Assembly: GCF_025290915.1 (NCBI RefSeq)
Contig: NZ_JAOCQE010000004.1
Span: 21,731 to 85,730, forward strand
From: Streptomyces sp. 15-116A
GTDB lineage: Bacteria > Actinomycetota > Actinomycetes > Streptomycetales > Streptomycetaceae
Length of the DNA: 64,000 nucleotides
Reading direction: 5' to 3'
Shown here: one piece after another, positions 53,111-61,147 of the stretch
Layout of the letters: each line of letters opens with the position of its first letter
How positions within the stretch are numbered: position 1 is the stretch's first letter
The notes under the pieces: generated by a model
Seen by the model: only the letters and a program-made list of their open reading frames with translations
The model's database searches: none
What the model was told of the DNA's origin: nothing
Program-made: the position numbers and the translations under genes

Positions 53111-54517
53111 ATGACCGACACGCTCCGCCCTGTCGAGGCCGACCTTCATCCGGCCACGCACAGTCCCCAGAAGCTCAAGCGTTCCATCGGGGTCATCGGC
53201 GGCACTCTCCTCACCCTCTCGTGCGTGACCCCCGCGTCCACCCTCTTCGTGGTCGTCCCCGACCTGCTCGGCTCCCTCGGCACCGCCACCGCCCTCACCA
53301 TCGCCATCGGCTCGCTGCTGTGCGTGGCGGTGGCGTTCTGCTACTCGGAGCTCGGCACGCTCGTCCCGAGCGCGGGCGGCGAGTACGCGATGGTCTCCAC
53401 GCTGGCCGGGCGCCTCGCGGGCTGGCTGGTGTTCGTGCTGTCGCTGCTGGTCGTCATGATCGTGCCGCCGGTGATCGCGATGGGCACCGCCGACTACCTC
53501 GAACCGGTCGTCCATCTCGACCCGTCGATGGCGGGCGCCGCGGTGATGCTGCTCGCCACCCTCGCCGGACTGCTCGACCTGCGCGCCAACGCCTGGATCA
53601 CCGGCGTCTTCCTGGTCCTCGAGGTGATCGCGGCGGCCGTCGTCGCCGTCCTGGGCTTCGCGCACAGCGAGCGCGGCCTCGGCAGCCTCGCCTCCATGGA
53701 GGTGGCCGGCCCCGACGGCGGCCCGGACGCCGTGACGGCCCTGCTGGTCGTCTCCGGTCTCGCCATCGCCCTGTTCATCACCCAGGGCTTCTCCACGGCC
53801 GTCTACCTCTCCGAGGAACTGGAGAACCCGCGCCGCAACGTCGCCCGTACGGTGCTGGCCACCCTCGGCATCTCCGCCGTGATCATCCTCGTCCCGGTCG
53901 TCGCCATCACCCTCGGCGCCTCCGACCTCGCCGAGCTGACCGGCGGCGACATCTCCTCCATGGTCACCGCCTGGTCCAACTCCGCCGTCGGCACCTTCGT
54001 CAGCCTGTGCGTGGCGCTCGCCATCATCAACGCGGGCATCGTGATGGTCATCCAGAACTCGCGCGTGCTGTTCGCCTCCGCCCGCGACAAGGCGTGGCCC
54101 GAGCCGGTGAACCACGTCTTCGCCAAGCTCGGCCGCTTCGGCTCCCCCTGGGTCGCCACCCTCGCGGTCGGCGTCCCCGGCGCCGCCCTGTGCTTCGTCA
54201 ACCTCGACACCCTCTACGGCGTCACGGGCGTCTCCGTCACCGGCATGTACCTGCTCGTCGCCATCGCCGCCCTGCTCTCCCGCCGCGGCGCCCACCGCCA
54301 CGCCCCCGCCTGGCGCATGCCCCTGTGGCCCGCCGTCCCGGCCCTGCTGATCGTCGTCCTCGGCTACGTCCTCACCCAGCAGGAACCGGCCCACCTGGCC
54401 TGGACCGGCGGTATCACCGCGGCGGCCACCCTCTACTGGGCCCTCTACCTCCGCCCCCGCACCACCACCCGCTGGCTGGTGACGATCCCGGAGGACACGC
54501 GCACAGACACGGTCTAG
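53111..54517 (+). CDS. APC-family amino acid/polyamine permease
   Basis: A 468-residue membrane protein with 12 hydrophobic segments. KLKRSIGVIGGTLLTLSCVTPASTLFVVVPDLLG at helix 1 with its unwound Gly stretch, CYSELGTLVPSAGGEY (helix 2 loop) and LSEELENPRRNVARTVL (loop 6-7) are APC hallmarks. Substrate is not predictable. TTGACG (53034-53039) about 70 bases upstream is a candidate -35. Only a weak GGA precedes the ATG. The gap of 193 bases before it, after the terminator, has no other feature. Confidence 0.83.
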   Translation: MTDTLRPVEADLHPATHSPQKLKRSIGVIGGTLLTLSCVTPASTLFVVVPDLLGSLGTATALTIAIGSLLCVAVAFCYSELGTLVPSAGGEYAMVSTLAGRLAGWLVFVLSLLVVMIVPPVIAMGTADYLEPVVHLDPSMAGAAVMLLATLAGLLDLRANAWITGVFLVLEVIAAAVVAVLGFAHSERGLGSLASMEVAGPDGGPDAVTALLVVSGLAIALFITQGFSTAVYLSEELENPRRNVARTVLATLGISAVIILVPVVAITLGASDLAELTGGDISSMVTAWSNSAVGTFVSLCVALAIINAGIVMVIQNSRVLFASARDKAWPEPVNHVFAKLGRFGSPWVATLAVGVPGAALCFVNLDTLYGVTGVSVTGMYLLVAIAALLSRRGAHRHAPAWRMPLWPAVPALLIVVLGYVLTQQEPAHLAWTGGITAAATLYWALYLRPRTTTRWLVTIPEDTRTDTV

Positions 54518-54636
54518 CGCCGCCCCGGACTACCACGGACGCGGTACGCGTTAGGGGCCGCGTACGCCTGGGGGAGGTGCCGAAGTTCCGTCCCCGGTCG
54601 CCACGCCGCCACAGCATCACCCCGTACGGTTGTCGC

Positions 54637-57303
54637 ATGGATCTTCGACTGTCCGGCACGCGGTGGTTCCGGTCACGGCGACCCCGGCAGGCCCTCGCCG
54701 CCGCGGCCGCCGTCGTCGTGCTCGCCGGCGCCGGGACATGGAGCGCCGTCGCCTCGGACGAGCCGTCCGCCGTCCAGCGCGCCGACCGGGTCATGGCCAT
54801 GGCCGACGGGGTGCGCATCGACACGTCGTACTTCACCGCGGGCCCGGACGGCCGCCGCCCCGCCGTGCTGCTCGGGCACGGCTTCGGTGGCAGCAAGAAC
54901 GATGTGCGCGAGCAGGCCGAGAAGCTCGCCCGCGACGGATACGCGGTGCTCACCTGGTCCGCGCGCGGCTTCGGGAAGTCCACCGGGAAGATCGGGCTGA
55001 ACGATCCGAAGGGCGAGGTCGCCGACGCCTCCCGGCTCGTGGACTGGCTGGCGAAGCAGCCCGAGGTCCGCCTCGACAAGGCCGGCGACCCGCGCGTCGG
55101 CATGGCCGGTGCCTCCTACGCCGGCGCCGTCGCCCTGCTCACCGCCGGGCACGACGACCGGATCGACGCCATCGCCCCGGCGATCACGTATTTCAACCTC
55201 GCCGACGCCCTCTTCCCGAACGGCGTGTTCAAGAAGCTGTGGGCCGGCATCTTCATCAACTCCGGCGGCGGTTGCGCGCAGTTCGAGACCGAGCTGTGCC
55301 GGATGTACGAGCGGGTCGCCGAGTCCGGCGTCCCCGACGCCGAGGCCCGCCGGCTGCTGGAGGAACGCTCACCGTCCGCCGTCGCCGACCGGATCGACGT
55401 CCCCACCCTCCTCGTGCAGGGCCAGTCCGACTCCCTCTTCCCGCTCGGCCACGCCGACGCGGCGGCCGACGCCATCCGTGGCAACGGCGCCCCCGTGGAC
55501 GTCGACTGGATCGCCGGCGGGCACGACGGCGGCGACATGGAGACCGCCCGAGTCCAGGACCGCGTACGGGCCTGGTTCGACCGCTACCTCAAGGACGACG
55601 AGACGGCGGAGACCGGGCCCGCCTTCCGCGTCACCCGCACCGGAGGCGTCGACTCCACCGACGGCCAGGCCCTGCTGCGCGGCGCGAGCGCCGACCGCTA
55701 CCCGGGCCTGGACAGCGGACCGAAGCAGATCCCGCTCACCGGACGCGAACTCGGCCGCGAACAGAGCTTCGGCAACCCGGCCGGCGCCGCCCCGCCCGCC
55801 GTCTCCGCGCTCCCCGGACTCGGCGGCTCCGGCGGCCTGTCCCAGCTGTCCTCCCTCGGCGTCGGCGTCTCCCTCGACTTCCCCGGCCAGCACGCCCGCT
55901 TCGAGTCCGCACCCCTCGGCGGCGACCTGCGCATCACCGGATCGCCGACGGTCACCGTCCACGTCACCTCGACCAGCGACGACGCCGTCCTCTTCGCCAA
56001 GGTGTACGACGTCGGCCCGGACGGACGACAGCAGGTGCTGCCCTCCCAGCTGGTCACACCGGTCCGCGTCGAGGACGCCAAGAAGGGCAAGGACGTCACG
56101 CTCACGCTCCCGGCCGTCGACCACGAGGTCGACAAGGGCCACCGGCTGCGCCTCGTCCTCGCCTCCACCGACCTCGGCTACGCCTCCCCGGCCGCCCCGG
56201 CGACGTACACCGTCGCCCTCAAGAGCCACCTCACGGTGCCGACCGCGCCCGGCGTGACCACCGCCGCGGCCCCGCTGCCCGCCTGGGTGTGGTGGCTGCC
56301 CCTCGCCGCCGCCGTGACCGCGCTCGCCCTGATCCTCACCGGCCGCCGCCGCACCGCCGCCACGGCCCCCGACCCCGAACTCGCCGACGTACCGCTCCAG
56401 ATCACCGGCCTGAGCAAGCGCTACGCCCGCTCCGCCGACCGGTACGCCGTCAAGGACCTCTCCTTCCGCGTCGAACGGGGTCAGGTCCTCGGCCTCCTCG
56501 GACCCAACGGGGCCGGCAAGACCACCACCCTGCGCATGCTGATGGGCCTGATCCGGCCCGACGACGGCGAGATCCGCGTCTTCGGCCACGCCATCCGCCC
56601 CGGCTCCCCGGTGCTCTCCCGGGTCGGCGCCTTCGTCGAGGGCGCCGGCTTCCTGCCGCACCTGTCCGGCCGGGAGAACCTGGAGCTGTACTGGCAGGCC
56701 ACCGGCCGCCCGCCCGAGGACGCCCACCTGGACGAGGCCCTGCGCATCGCCGGGCTCGGCGACGCCCTCTCCCGCGCGGTGCGCACCTACTCCCAGGGCA
56801 TGCGCCAGCGCCTCGCCATCGCCCAGGCCATGCTCGGCCTGCCCGACCTGCTCATCCTCGACGAGCCGACCAACGGCCTCGACCCGCCCCAGATCCGCGA
56901 GATGCGCGAGGTGATGATCCGGTACGCCGCCGCCGGGCGCACGGTGATCGTCTCCAGCCATCTCCTCGCGGAGGTCGAGCAGACCTGCACGCACCTCGTC
57001 GTCATGGACCGCGGCCGGCTCGTCCAGGCGGGCCCGGTCGGCGAGATCGTCGGCAGCGGCGACATGCTGCTCGTCGGCACGCCCACCGCTCTGGAGGAGC
57101 CGGTCGTCGAGAAGGTCGCCGCCCTGCCCGGCGTGGCCTCGGCCGTGCGCACCGACGACGGGCTGCTCGTCCGGCTCGACACCGGCGGCAGCGCGGAACG
57201 CCTGGTCGCCGAACTCGTACGCCTGGAGGTGCCCGTGCGGTCCGTCGGTCCCCACCGTCGTCTGGAGGACGCCTTCCTCACCCTGATCGGAGGCTCGGCA
57301 TGA
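54637..57303 (+). CDS. Exported alpha/beta-hydrolase (S15/CocE-like) fused to ABC ATPase
   Basis: An 888-residue, two-enzyme protein. Residues 1-40 are a signal anchor (RRPRQALAAAAAVVVLAGAG). Residues 50-320 form an alpha/beta hydrolase with triad Ser160 (AGASYAG), Asp265 (GQSDSLFP) and His296 (AGGHDGGD). Residues 330-535 resemble the beta-rich C-terminal domain of X-Pro dipeptidyl peptidases/CocE. A second helix (WVWWLPLAAAVTALALILTG, about 550-569) returns to the cytoplasm, where an ABC ATPase follows: GPNGAGKTT (622-630), YSQGMRQR (718-725), LLILDEPTNGLD (Glu743). Its stop overlaps the permease gene. TACGGT seven bases before the ATG suggests a leaderless mRNA. Function unknown; coupled export and outside hydrolysis is inferred. 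Confidence 0.85.
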   Translation: MDLRLSGTRWFRSRRPRQALAAAAAVVVLAGAGTWSAVASDEPSAVQRADRVMAMADGVRIDTSYFTAGPDGRRPAVLLGHGFGGSKNDVREQAEKLARDGYAVLTWSARGFGKSTGKIGLNDPKGEVADASRLVDWLAKQPEVRLDKAGDPRVGMAGASYAGAVALLTAGHDDRIDAIAPAITYFNLADALFPNGVFKKLWAGIFINSGGGCAQFETELCRMYERVAESGVPDAEARRLLEERSPSAVADRIDVPTLLVQGQSDSLFPLGHADAAADAIRGNGAPVDVDWIAGGHDGGDMETARVQDRVRAWFDRYLKDDETAETGPAFRVTRTGGVDSTDGQALLRGASADRYPGLDSGPKQIPLTGRELGREQSFGNPAGAAPPAVSALPGLGGSGGLSQLSSLGVGVSLDFPGQHARFESAPLGGDLRITGSPTVTVHVTSTSDDAVLFAKVYDVGPDGRQQVLPSQLVTPVRVEDAKKGKDVTLTLPAVDHEVDKGHRLRLVLASTDLGYASPAAPATYTVALKSHLTVPTAPGVTTAAAPLPAWVWWLPLAAAVTALALILTGRRRTAATAPDPELADVPLQITGLSKRYARSADRYAVKDLSFRVERGQVLGLLGPNGAGKTTTLRMLMGLIRPDDGEIRVFGHAIRPGSPVLSRVGAFVEGAGFLPHLSGRENLELYWQATGRPPEDAHLDEALRIAGLGDALSRAVRTYSQGMRQRLAIAQAMLGLPDLLILDEPTNGLDPPQIREMREVMIRYAAAGRTVIVSSHLLAEVEQTCTHLVVMDRGRLVQAGPVGEIVGSGDMLLVGTPTALEEPVVEKVAALPGVASAVRTDDGLLVRLDTGGSAERLVAELVRLEVPVRSVGPHRRLEDAFLTLIGGSA

Positions 57304-58166
57304 GCGGCACGCTCACCGAACACCCGGAGACCGCCTCCGGCTACCGGGCCGGCCGCACCCTGCCGCTGCGGGTGGAGCTGGTCCGTCAGCTGAGGCGGCG
57401 CCGGACACTGATCATGTTCGGCATCCTCGCCGCCCTGCCGTTCGTGCTGGCGATCGCCTTCGCCATCGGCGGCGAGCCGGACGGCCGCGGCGACCGCATC
57501 ACGCTGATGGACACGGCCACCGCATCCGGCGCCAACTTCGCCGCCGTGAACCTCTTCGTCTCGGCGGGCTTCCTGCTGGTCATCCCCGTCGCGCTGTTCT
57601 GCGGGGACACGGTGGCGTCGGAGGCGAGCTGGTCCTCCCTGCGCTATCTGCTGGCCGCGCCCGTGCCCCGGATGCGGCTGCTGTGGTCGAAGCTGGTCGT
57701 CGGACTGGGGCTCAGCCTCGCCGCGATGGTGCTGCTGCCGGTGGTGGCCCTCGCGGTCGGTACGGCCGCGTACGGCTGGGGCTCGCTGCAGATCCCCACG
57801 GGCGGCGCGCTGGATCCCGGCACGGCGGCGCAGCGGCTCGTGGCGGTCGTGGCGTACCTCTTCGTCTCCCAGCTGGTCACCGCCGGGCTCGCCTTCTGGC
57901 TGTCGACCCGCACGGACGCCCCGCTGGGCGCGGTGGGCGGCGCGGTCGGCCTGACCATCGTCGGCAATGTGCTGGACGCGGTCACCGCGCTCGGCCACTG
58001 GCGGGACTTCCTGCCCGCGCACTGGCAGTTCGCCTGGGTGGACGCCGTCCAGCCCACCCCCGAGTGGTCCGGGATGGTCCAGGGCGCGGCGATCTCCGTC
58101 ACCTACGCGCTGGTGCTGTTCGCGCTGGCCTTCCGCGGGTTCGCCCGCAAGGACGTGGTGTCCTAG
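57300..58166 (+). CDS. ABC-2-type permease, partner of the hydrolase-ATPase fusion
   Basis: A 288-residue membrane protein with six hydrophobic helices after a basic N-terminal segment (LRVELVRQLRRRRTLIMFGILAALPFVLAI), as in NatB/bacitracin-type ABC-2 permeases. AAPVPRMRLLWSKLVVGLGLSLAAM is the conserved loop-helix. The ATG overlaps the fusion gene stop (ATGA), so the two are made in fixed ratio and probably form one transporter, with two copies each. Substrate unknown. Confidence 0.83.
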   Translation: MSGTLTEHPETASGYRAGRTLPLRVELVRQLRRRRTLIMFGILAALPFVLAIAFAIGGEPDGRGDRITLMDTATASGANFAAVNLFVSAGFLLVIPVALFCGDTVASEASWSSLRYLLAAPVPRMRLLWSKLVVGLGLSLAAMVLLPVVALAVGTAAYGWGSLQIPTGGALDPGTAAQRLVAVVAYLFVSQLVTAGLAFWLSTRTDAPLGAVGGAVGLTIVGNVLDAVTALGHWRDFLPAHWQFAWVDAVQPTPEWSGMVQGAAISVTYALVLFALAFRGFARKDVVS

Positions 58167-58211
58167 CCGTCCACTTCGCCGTACCCGGTGCGGGCCAACC
58201 GGGTGAACCTG

Positions 58212-58239
58212 CGCAACCGAATCCTGTGGGCCGGGTTGT
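58212..58239 (+). promoter_or_regulatory. BldN-like promoter of the chaplin gene
   Basis: CGCAAC (58212-58217), 16-base spacer, GGTTGT (58234-58239). This resembles the CGTAAC-N16-CGTTGA pattern I remember for sigma-BldN, which drives chaplin genes: 5/6 and 4/6 matches. Confidence 0.4.
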
Positions 58240-58269
58240 TGAAGGAGTAGGGCATGCGACGCCACGAGA

Positions 58270-58293
58270 AGGCCGACTTCCGGATGTCGGCCT
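58270..58293 (+). promoter_or_regulatory. Leader hairpin upstream of the chaplin start
   Basis: AGGCCGAC (58270-58277) pairs with GTCGGCCT (58286-58293) around an 8-base loop, 49 bases before the TTG. It lies within the presumed 5' leader and inside an upstream ORF that starts at 58254. Confidence 0.4.
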
Positions 58294-58341
58294 CCTTGCC
58301 AAGGCCGGCTTTCCCATTCTTCAAGCAGGAAGACAACGACA

Positions 58342-59256
58342 TTGCGACAGACCCTGAGCAGGGGAGTGTTCGCGGCGGCCGCCGCCACGGGCATTCTGTC
58401 CCTGTACGGTGCCCCGGCCCTCGCCGACTCGCAGGCGGTGGGAGCCGCCGAGGACTCTCCCGGCGTGCTGTCCGGGAACAACGTCCAGGTGCCGGTCGAG
58501 GCGCCGGTGAACGTGTGCGGCAACACCGTCGGTGCGGTCGGCGCGCTCAATGAAGCGGCCGGCAACGTGTGCGCCAACACCTCGCACGCGTCGGAGAAGG
58601 ACGACTCCTCCCACTCCTCGTCCGGATCCGCCTCCTCGTCCGGTTCCTCGTCGAAGTCCGGTGAGCACGGCGGCTCCGGCGGCGGCGCGCAGGCCGAGGG
58701 CAGCGCCAAGGGCTCGCCCGGTGTCGGGTCCGGCAACAATGTCCAGGTGCCGGTGCACGCCCCGGTGAACGTCTGCGGCAACAACGTCGCCGGCGGCGGG
58801 CTGTTCAACGAGACCAGCGACAACACCTGCGTCAACCACTCCGAGGGCGGTTCGTCCAAGGACGGCGGCGCGCAGGCGGTGGGTGTCGCCGAGGGCTCGC
58901 CCGGTGTGCTGTCGGGCAACCTGATCCAGCTGCCGATCCACGCGCCGATCAACGCGTGCGGCAACAACGTCGACGTCGTGGGTGTGTTCAACTCGGCGTA
59001 CGACAACTACTGCGAGAACAGCGTCTCCACGCCGGACAAGCCCGAGGAGGAGACCAAGACGCCGCCGCCCACCAAGGAGAAGCCGCCGACCTCCCGGGTC
59101 GTCGAGCCCCCGGCGGTCGAGGAGGAGGAGCCCGAGGCTCCGCATCTGGCCCAGACCGGCAGCGACGGCATCCTCACCGCCTCCGCGGCCGGTGCAGGCC
59201 TGCTGCTCGGCGGCGCGGTTCTCTACCGCCGCGGCCGCGCCGCGTCCCGCGCGTAG
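58342..59256 (+). CDS. chpA: Long chaplin with three chaplin repeats and sortase signal
   Basis: A 304-residue secreted, wall-anchored hydrophobin-like protein of aerial hyphae. Signal peptide 1-28 (ends PALA). Three chaplin domains at about 31-81, 116-166 and 177-227, each with SPG..SGNN(V)QVP..APVN.CGN and two Cys (59/77, 145/163, 206/224). A Ser-rich linker separates repeats 1 and 2. After a Pro/Glu-rich stalk comes LAQTG (269-273), a membrane helix and RRGRA, a class E sortase signal. Known long chaplins ChpA-C have two repeats, so three is unusual. TTG start with AGGAAG about 10 bases upstream. The symbol is by resemblance in position and type. Confidence 0.88.
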   Translation: MRQTLSRGVFAAAAATGILSLYGAPALADSQAVGAAEDSPGVLSGNNVQVPVEAPVNVCGNTVGAVGALNEAAGNVCANTSHASEKDDSSHSSSGSASSSGSSSKSGEHGGSGGGAQAEGSAKGSPGVGSGNNVQVPVHAPVNVCGNNVAGGGLFNETSDNTCVNHSEGGSSKDGGAQAVGVAEGSPGVLSGNLIQLPIHAPINACGNNVDVVGVFNSAYDNYCENSVSTPDKPEEETKTPPPTKEKPPTSRVVEPPAVEEEEPEAPHLAQTGSDGILTASAAGAGLLLGGAVLYRRGRAASRA

Positions 59257-59326
59257 CGCTTCCGCGCGGCGCCGGCCAACACCGCGAGCACCGGCTCCCG
59301 AGCCCGCCCCCGCGGCCTCAGCGGCC

Positions 59327-59388
59327 GACGACGCCCCCGCTCCGACGACGCCCACCACACCGGTGGCCGCCCGGACGGGGGCGTCGTC
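59327..59388. terminator. 13-bp hairpin after the chaplin gene
   Basis: GACGACGCCCCCG (59327-59339) pairs perfectly with CGGGGGCGTCGTC (59376-59388); the 36-base loop holds a second small palindrome (CACCGGTG). Likely chaplin terminator, 70 bases past its stop. Confidence 0.6.
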
Positions 59389-59463
59389 ATGCCCGGAGCC
59401 GATGCCGCGCTTCGAGCCGTCGCTCGCCTTGAGCTGACGCCCCGTCCTGGGCCGACGCCGGGC

Positions 59464-59542
59464 CCTGAGCCGTCGCCGGTCCTGAGCTGTCGCCGGTCCT
59501 GAGCTGTCGCCGGTCCTGAGCTGTCGCCGGTCCCTGAGCTGT
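59464..59542. repeat. Tandem 17-bp repeat, about 4.5 copies
   Basis: CCTGAGCTGTCGCCGGT occurs exactly at 59481-59497, 59498-59514 and 59515-59531, with a one-base variant at 59464-59480 and a partial copy CCTGAGCTGT at 59533. Period 17 is not a multiple of three, so it is not coding. The 622-base gap 59257-59878 contains no gene I can support. Confidence 0.8.
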
Positions 59543-59817
59543 AGCTGCGCCCCGACCCGATTAGCCGCGCGGCGGGCCCGTTCCGCCCGCGCGGTGATCC
59601 CGCTGCACGCGATGGTGCCGCTTCGCGTGGCGATCCCGCGGCGGGTCGATGCCGGGGGTGTCTTGTCCCGTGGGGTTCGCGCCATTTGTAGGTGCTGTGC
59701 CGGATGGAAACGCGCCGTCTGCCGCACGGCACTGTCGCCTTGCGTACGGGGGCAACGCCACGCTGTGACTCGGCGTCGAACGGCGGTCGGGATCGCGCGT
59801 CCGGCGCGGCGCGCGAA

Positions 59818-59855
59818 AAGGGCCGCCGGCGGAGAAGCCTCCGTCAGCGGCCCTT
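59818..59855. terminator. Hairpin after the flavoprotein gene
   Basis: AAGGGCCGC (59818-59826) pairs with GCGGCCCTT (59847-59855), with an inner CGGAG-AAGC-CTCCG stem. It lies 24 bases past the stop of the minus-strand flavoprotein gene. Confidence 0.65.
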
Positions 59856-59878
59856 GAGCGCCCCGCAGGGGCCCCGCG

Positions 59879-61147
59879 TCAGCGGGTCACGGGGGTCGCC
59901 GTTTCCGTGCGGGTGGCGCCCGTGGGGAGGGGGACCGTGCCGTGGGCCGGGGTCGAGCGGAGGCGGCGGCGGACGCCCTGGACGAGGGTCGACGCCGTGA
60001 ACGTCGCGCCGTGGACGAAGCGCATCGCCGGGCCGAAGCCCGCCGCGGTGACCAGGCCCGCCAGGAACAGCCCCGGGTGCGAGGACTCGAAGGTGTGGCC
60101 GACCTCCGGGGAGCCGTCGGGCAGCGTGGCCAGCGCCCCGCGCAGCTCCGGCGCGAGCAGCCCCAGCCGGTCGCAGCGGGCCTTGAACCCGGTGGCCGCG
60201 ATGACGTGCTCGGTCTCCAGCGAACGCACCGCCCCGTCACGGCTCACCGTGTCCAGGCGCACCCCGCCCGGCACCGCGCAGGCCGCCGTGACCTCGTGGC
60301 CCGGCAGCACCTCCACCGCGCGCTCCACCCGGTCCCGCACCCACCAGGCACCCGCAGGACCCAGCGCCGTCGCGGCGATACGCGCCCGGGTCGACTCGGG
60401 CAGCCGCCGGAACAGACCGGGACGCTCGGAGTAGAACCAGTTCTTCCAGCCGGGACCGAGCCCGCTGTGCGGGGAGCGGGCCGACTGCCACCACGGGCGC
60501 TCCCAGGCCGGCGGCATGTCGTTCCACACCAGCCGGTCCGCGCGGGCCAGCACCCGTACCCGCGTGCCCTGTTCGGCGAGCAGCGCCGCCGTCTCCAGGG
60601 CCGCCTGCCCGCCGCCGATCACCGTGACGTCCTTGCCGCGGAACTGGTCGAGGTCGCTGTGATGGGAGCTGTGGGTCACCAGCGCCGGGTGCAGCCCGCG
60701 CAGCGCCTGCGGCACCTCGATGAACGGCATCACCCCGACCGCCAGCGCCACCGTGCGCGCCTGCAGCTCCTGGCCGTCCTCGGTGACCGCGACGAAACCG
60801 CCGGGCACGGACGCCAGGCGCGTGATGACGCGCTCGTCCACATCGGGCACCGCGTGCTTCGCGAACCACAGGCCGTACTCGGCGAACGCCTCCACGGGAA
60901 TCGGGTGCGCGTGACGCGCCGTCAGCCCGTTCTCCGCGCAGTACACGTCCAGCCGCCAGCGGCCCGCCGGGTCCGACAGATTGGACGCCCACGGCTCCGA
61001 CTTCAGGAACATGCCGCCGGGCATGTGGTCGCGCCACGACGCCATCGGCCGGCCGAACACCTTGAGACTCAGCCCGGCGGACGCGGCGTGCGCCGCGATC
61101 GACAGCCCGTACGGACCGGCACCCACCACCAGAAGGTCGTACATCAT
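59879..61147 (-). CDS. FAD/NAD(P)-dependent oxidoreductase (monooxygenase-like)
   Basis: A 422-residue flavoprotein with two dinucleotide folds: FAD-binding DLLVVGAGPYGLSIAAHAA at the N terminus and NADPH-binding VTVIGGGQAALETAALLAEQG near residue 170. HVIAATGFKARCDRLG and GLFLAGLVTAAGFGPAMRFVHG near the end bind FAD. The layout fits flavin N-hydroxylating or Baeyer-Villiger-like enzymes and related thioredoxin-reductase-fold oxidases. The ATG overlaps the stop of the ATP-grasp gene (TGATG), so the two enzymes are translationally coupled and probably act in one small-molecule pathway. The product is unknown. Confidence 0.78.
   Translation of the reverse strand: MMYDLLVVGAGPYGLSIAAHAASAGLSLKVFGRPMASWRDHMPGGMFLKSEPWASNLSDPAGRWRLDVYCAENGLTARHAHPIPVEAFAEYGLWFAKHAVPDVDERVITRLASVPGGFVAVTEDGQELQARTVALAVGVMPFIEVPQALRGLHPALVTHSSHHSDLDQFRGKDVTVIGGGQAALETAALLAEQGTRVRVLARADRLVWNDMPPAWERPWWQSARSPHSGLGPGWKNWFYSERPGLFRRLPESTRARIAATALGPAGAWWVRDRVERAVEVLPGHEVTAACAVPGGVRLDTVSRDGAVRSLETEHVIAATGFKARCDRLGLLAPELRGALATLPDGSPEVGHTFESSHPGLFLAGLVTAAGFGPAMRFVHGATFTASTLVQGVRRRLRSTPAHGTVPLPTGATRTETATPVTR

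Noticed and set aside
53059..54636. N-terminal extension of the hydrolase-ABC fusion through the APC permease gene
   Set aside because: The extension is an out-of-frame reading of the permease; a plausible signal anchor begins at the ATG 54637.
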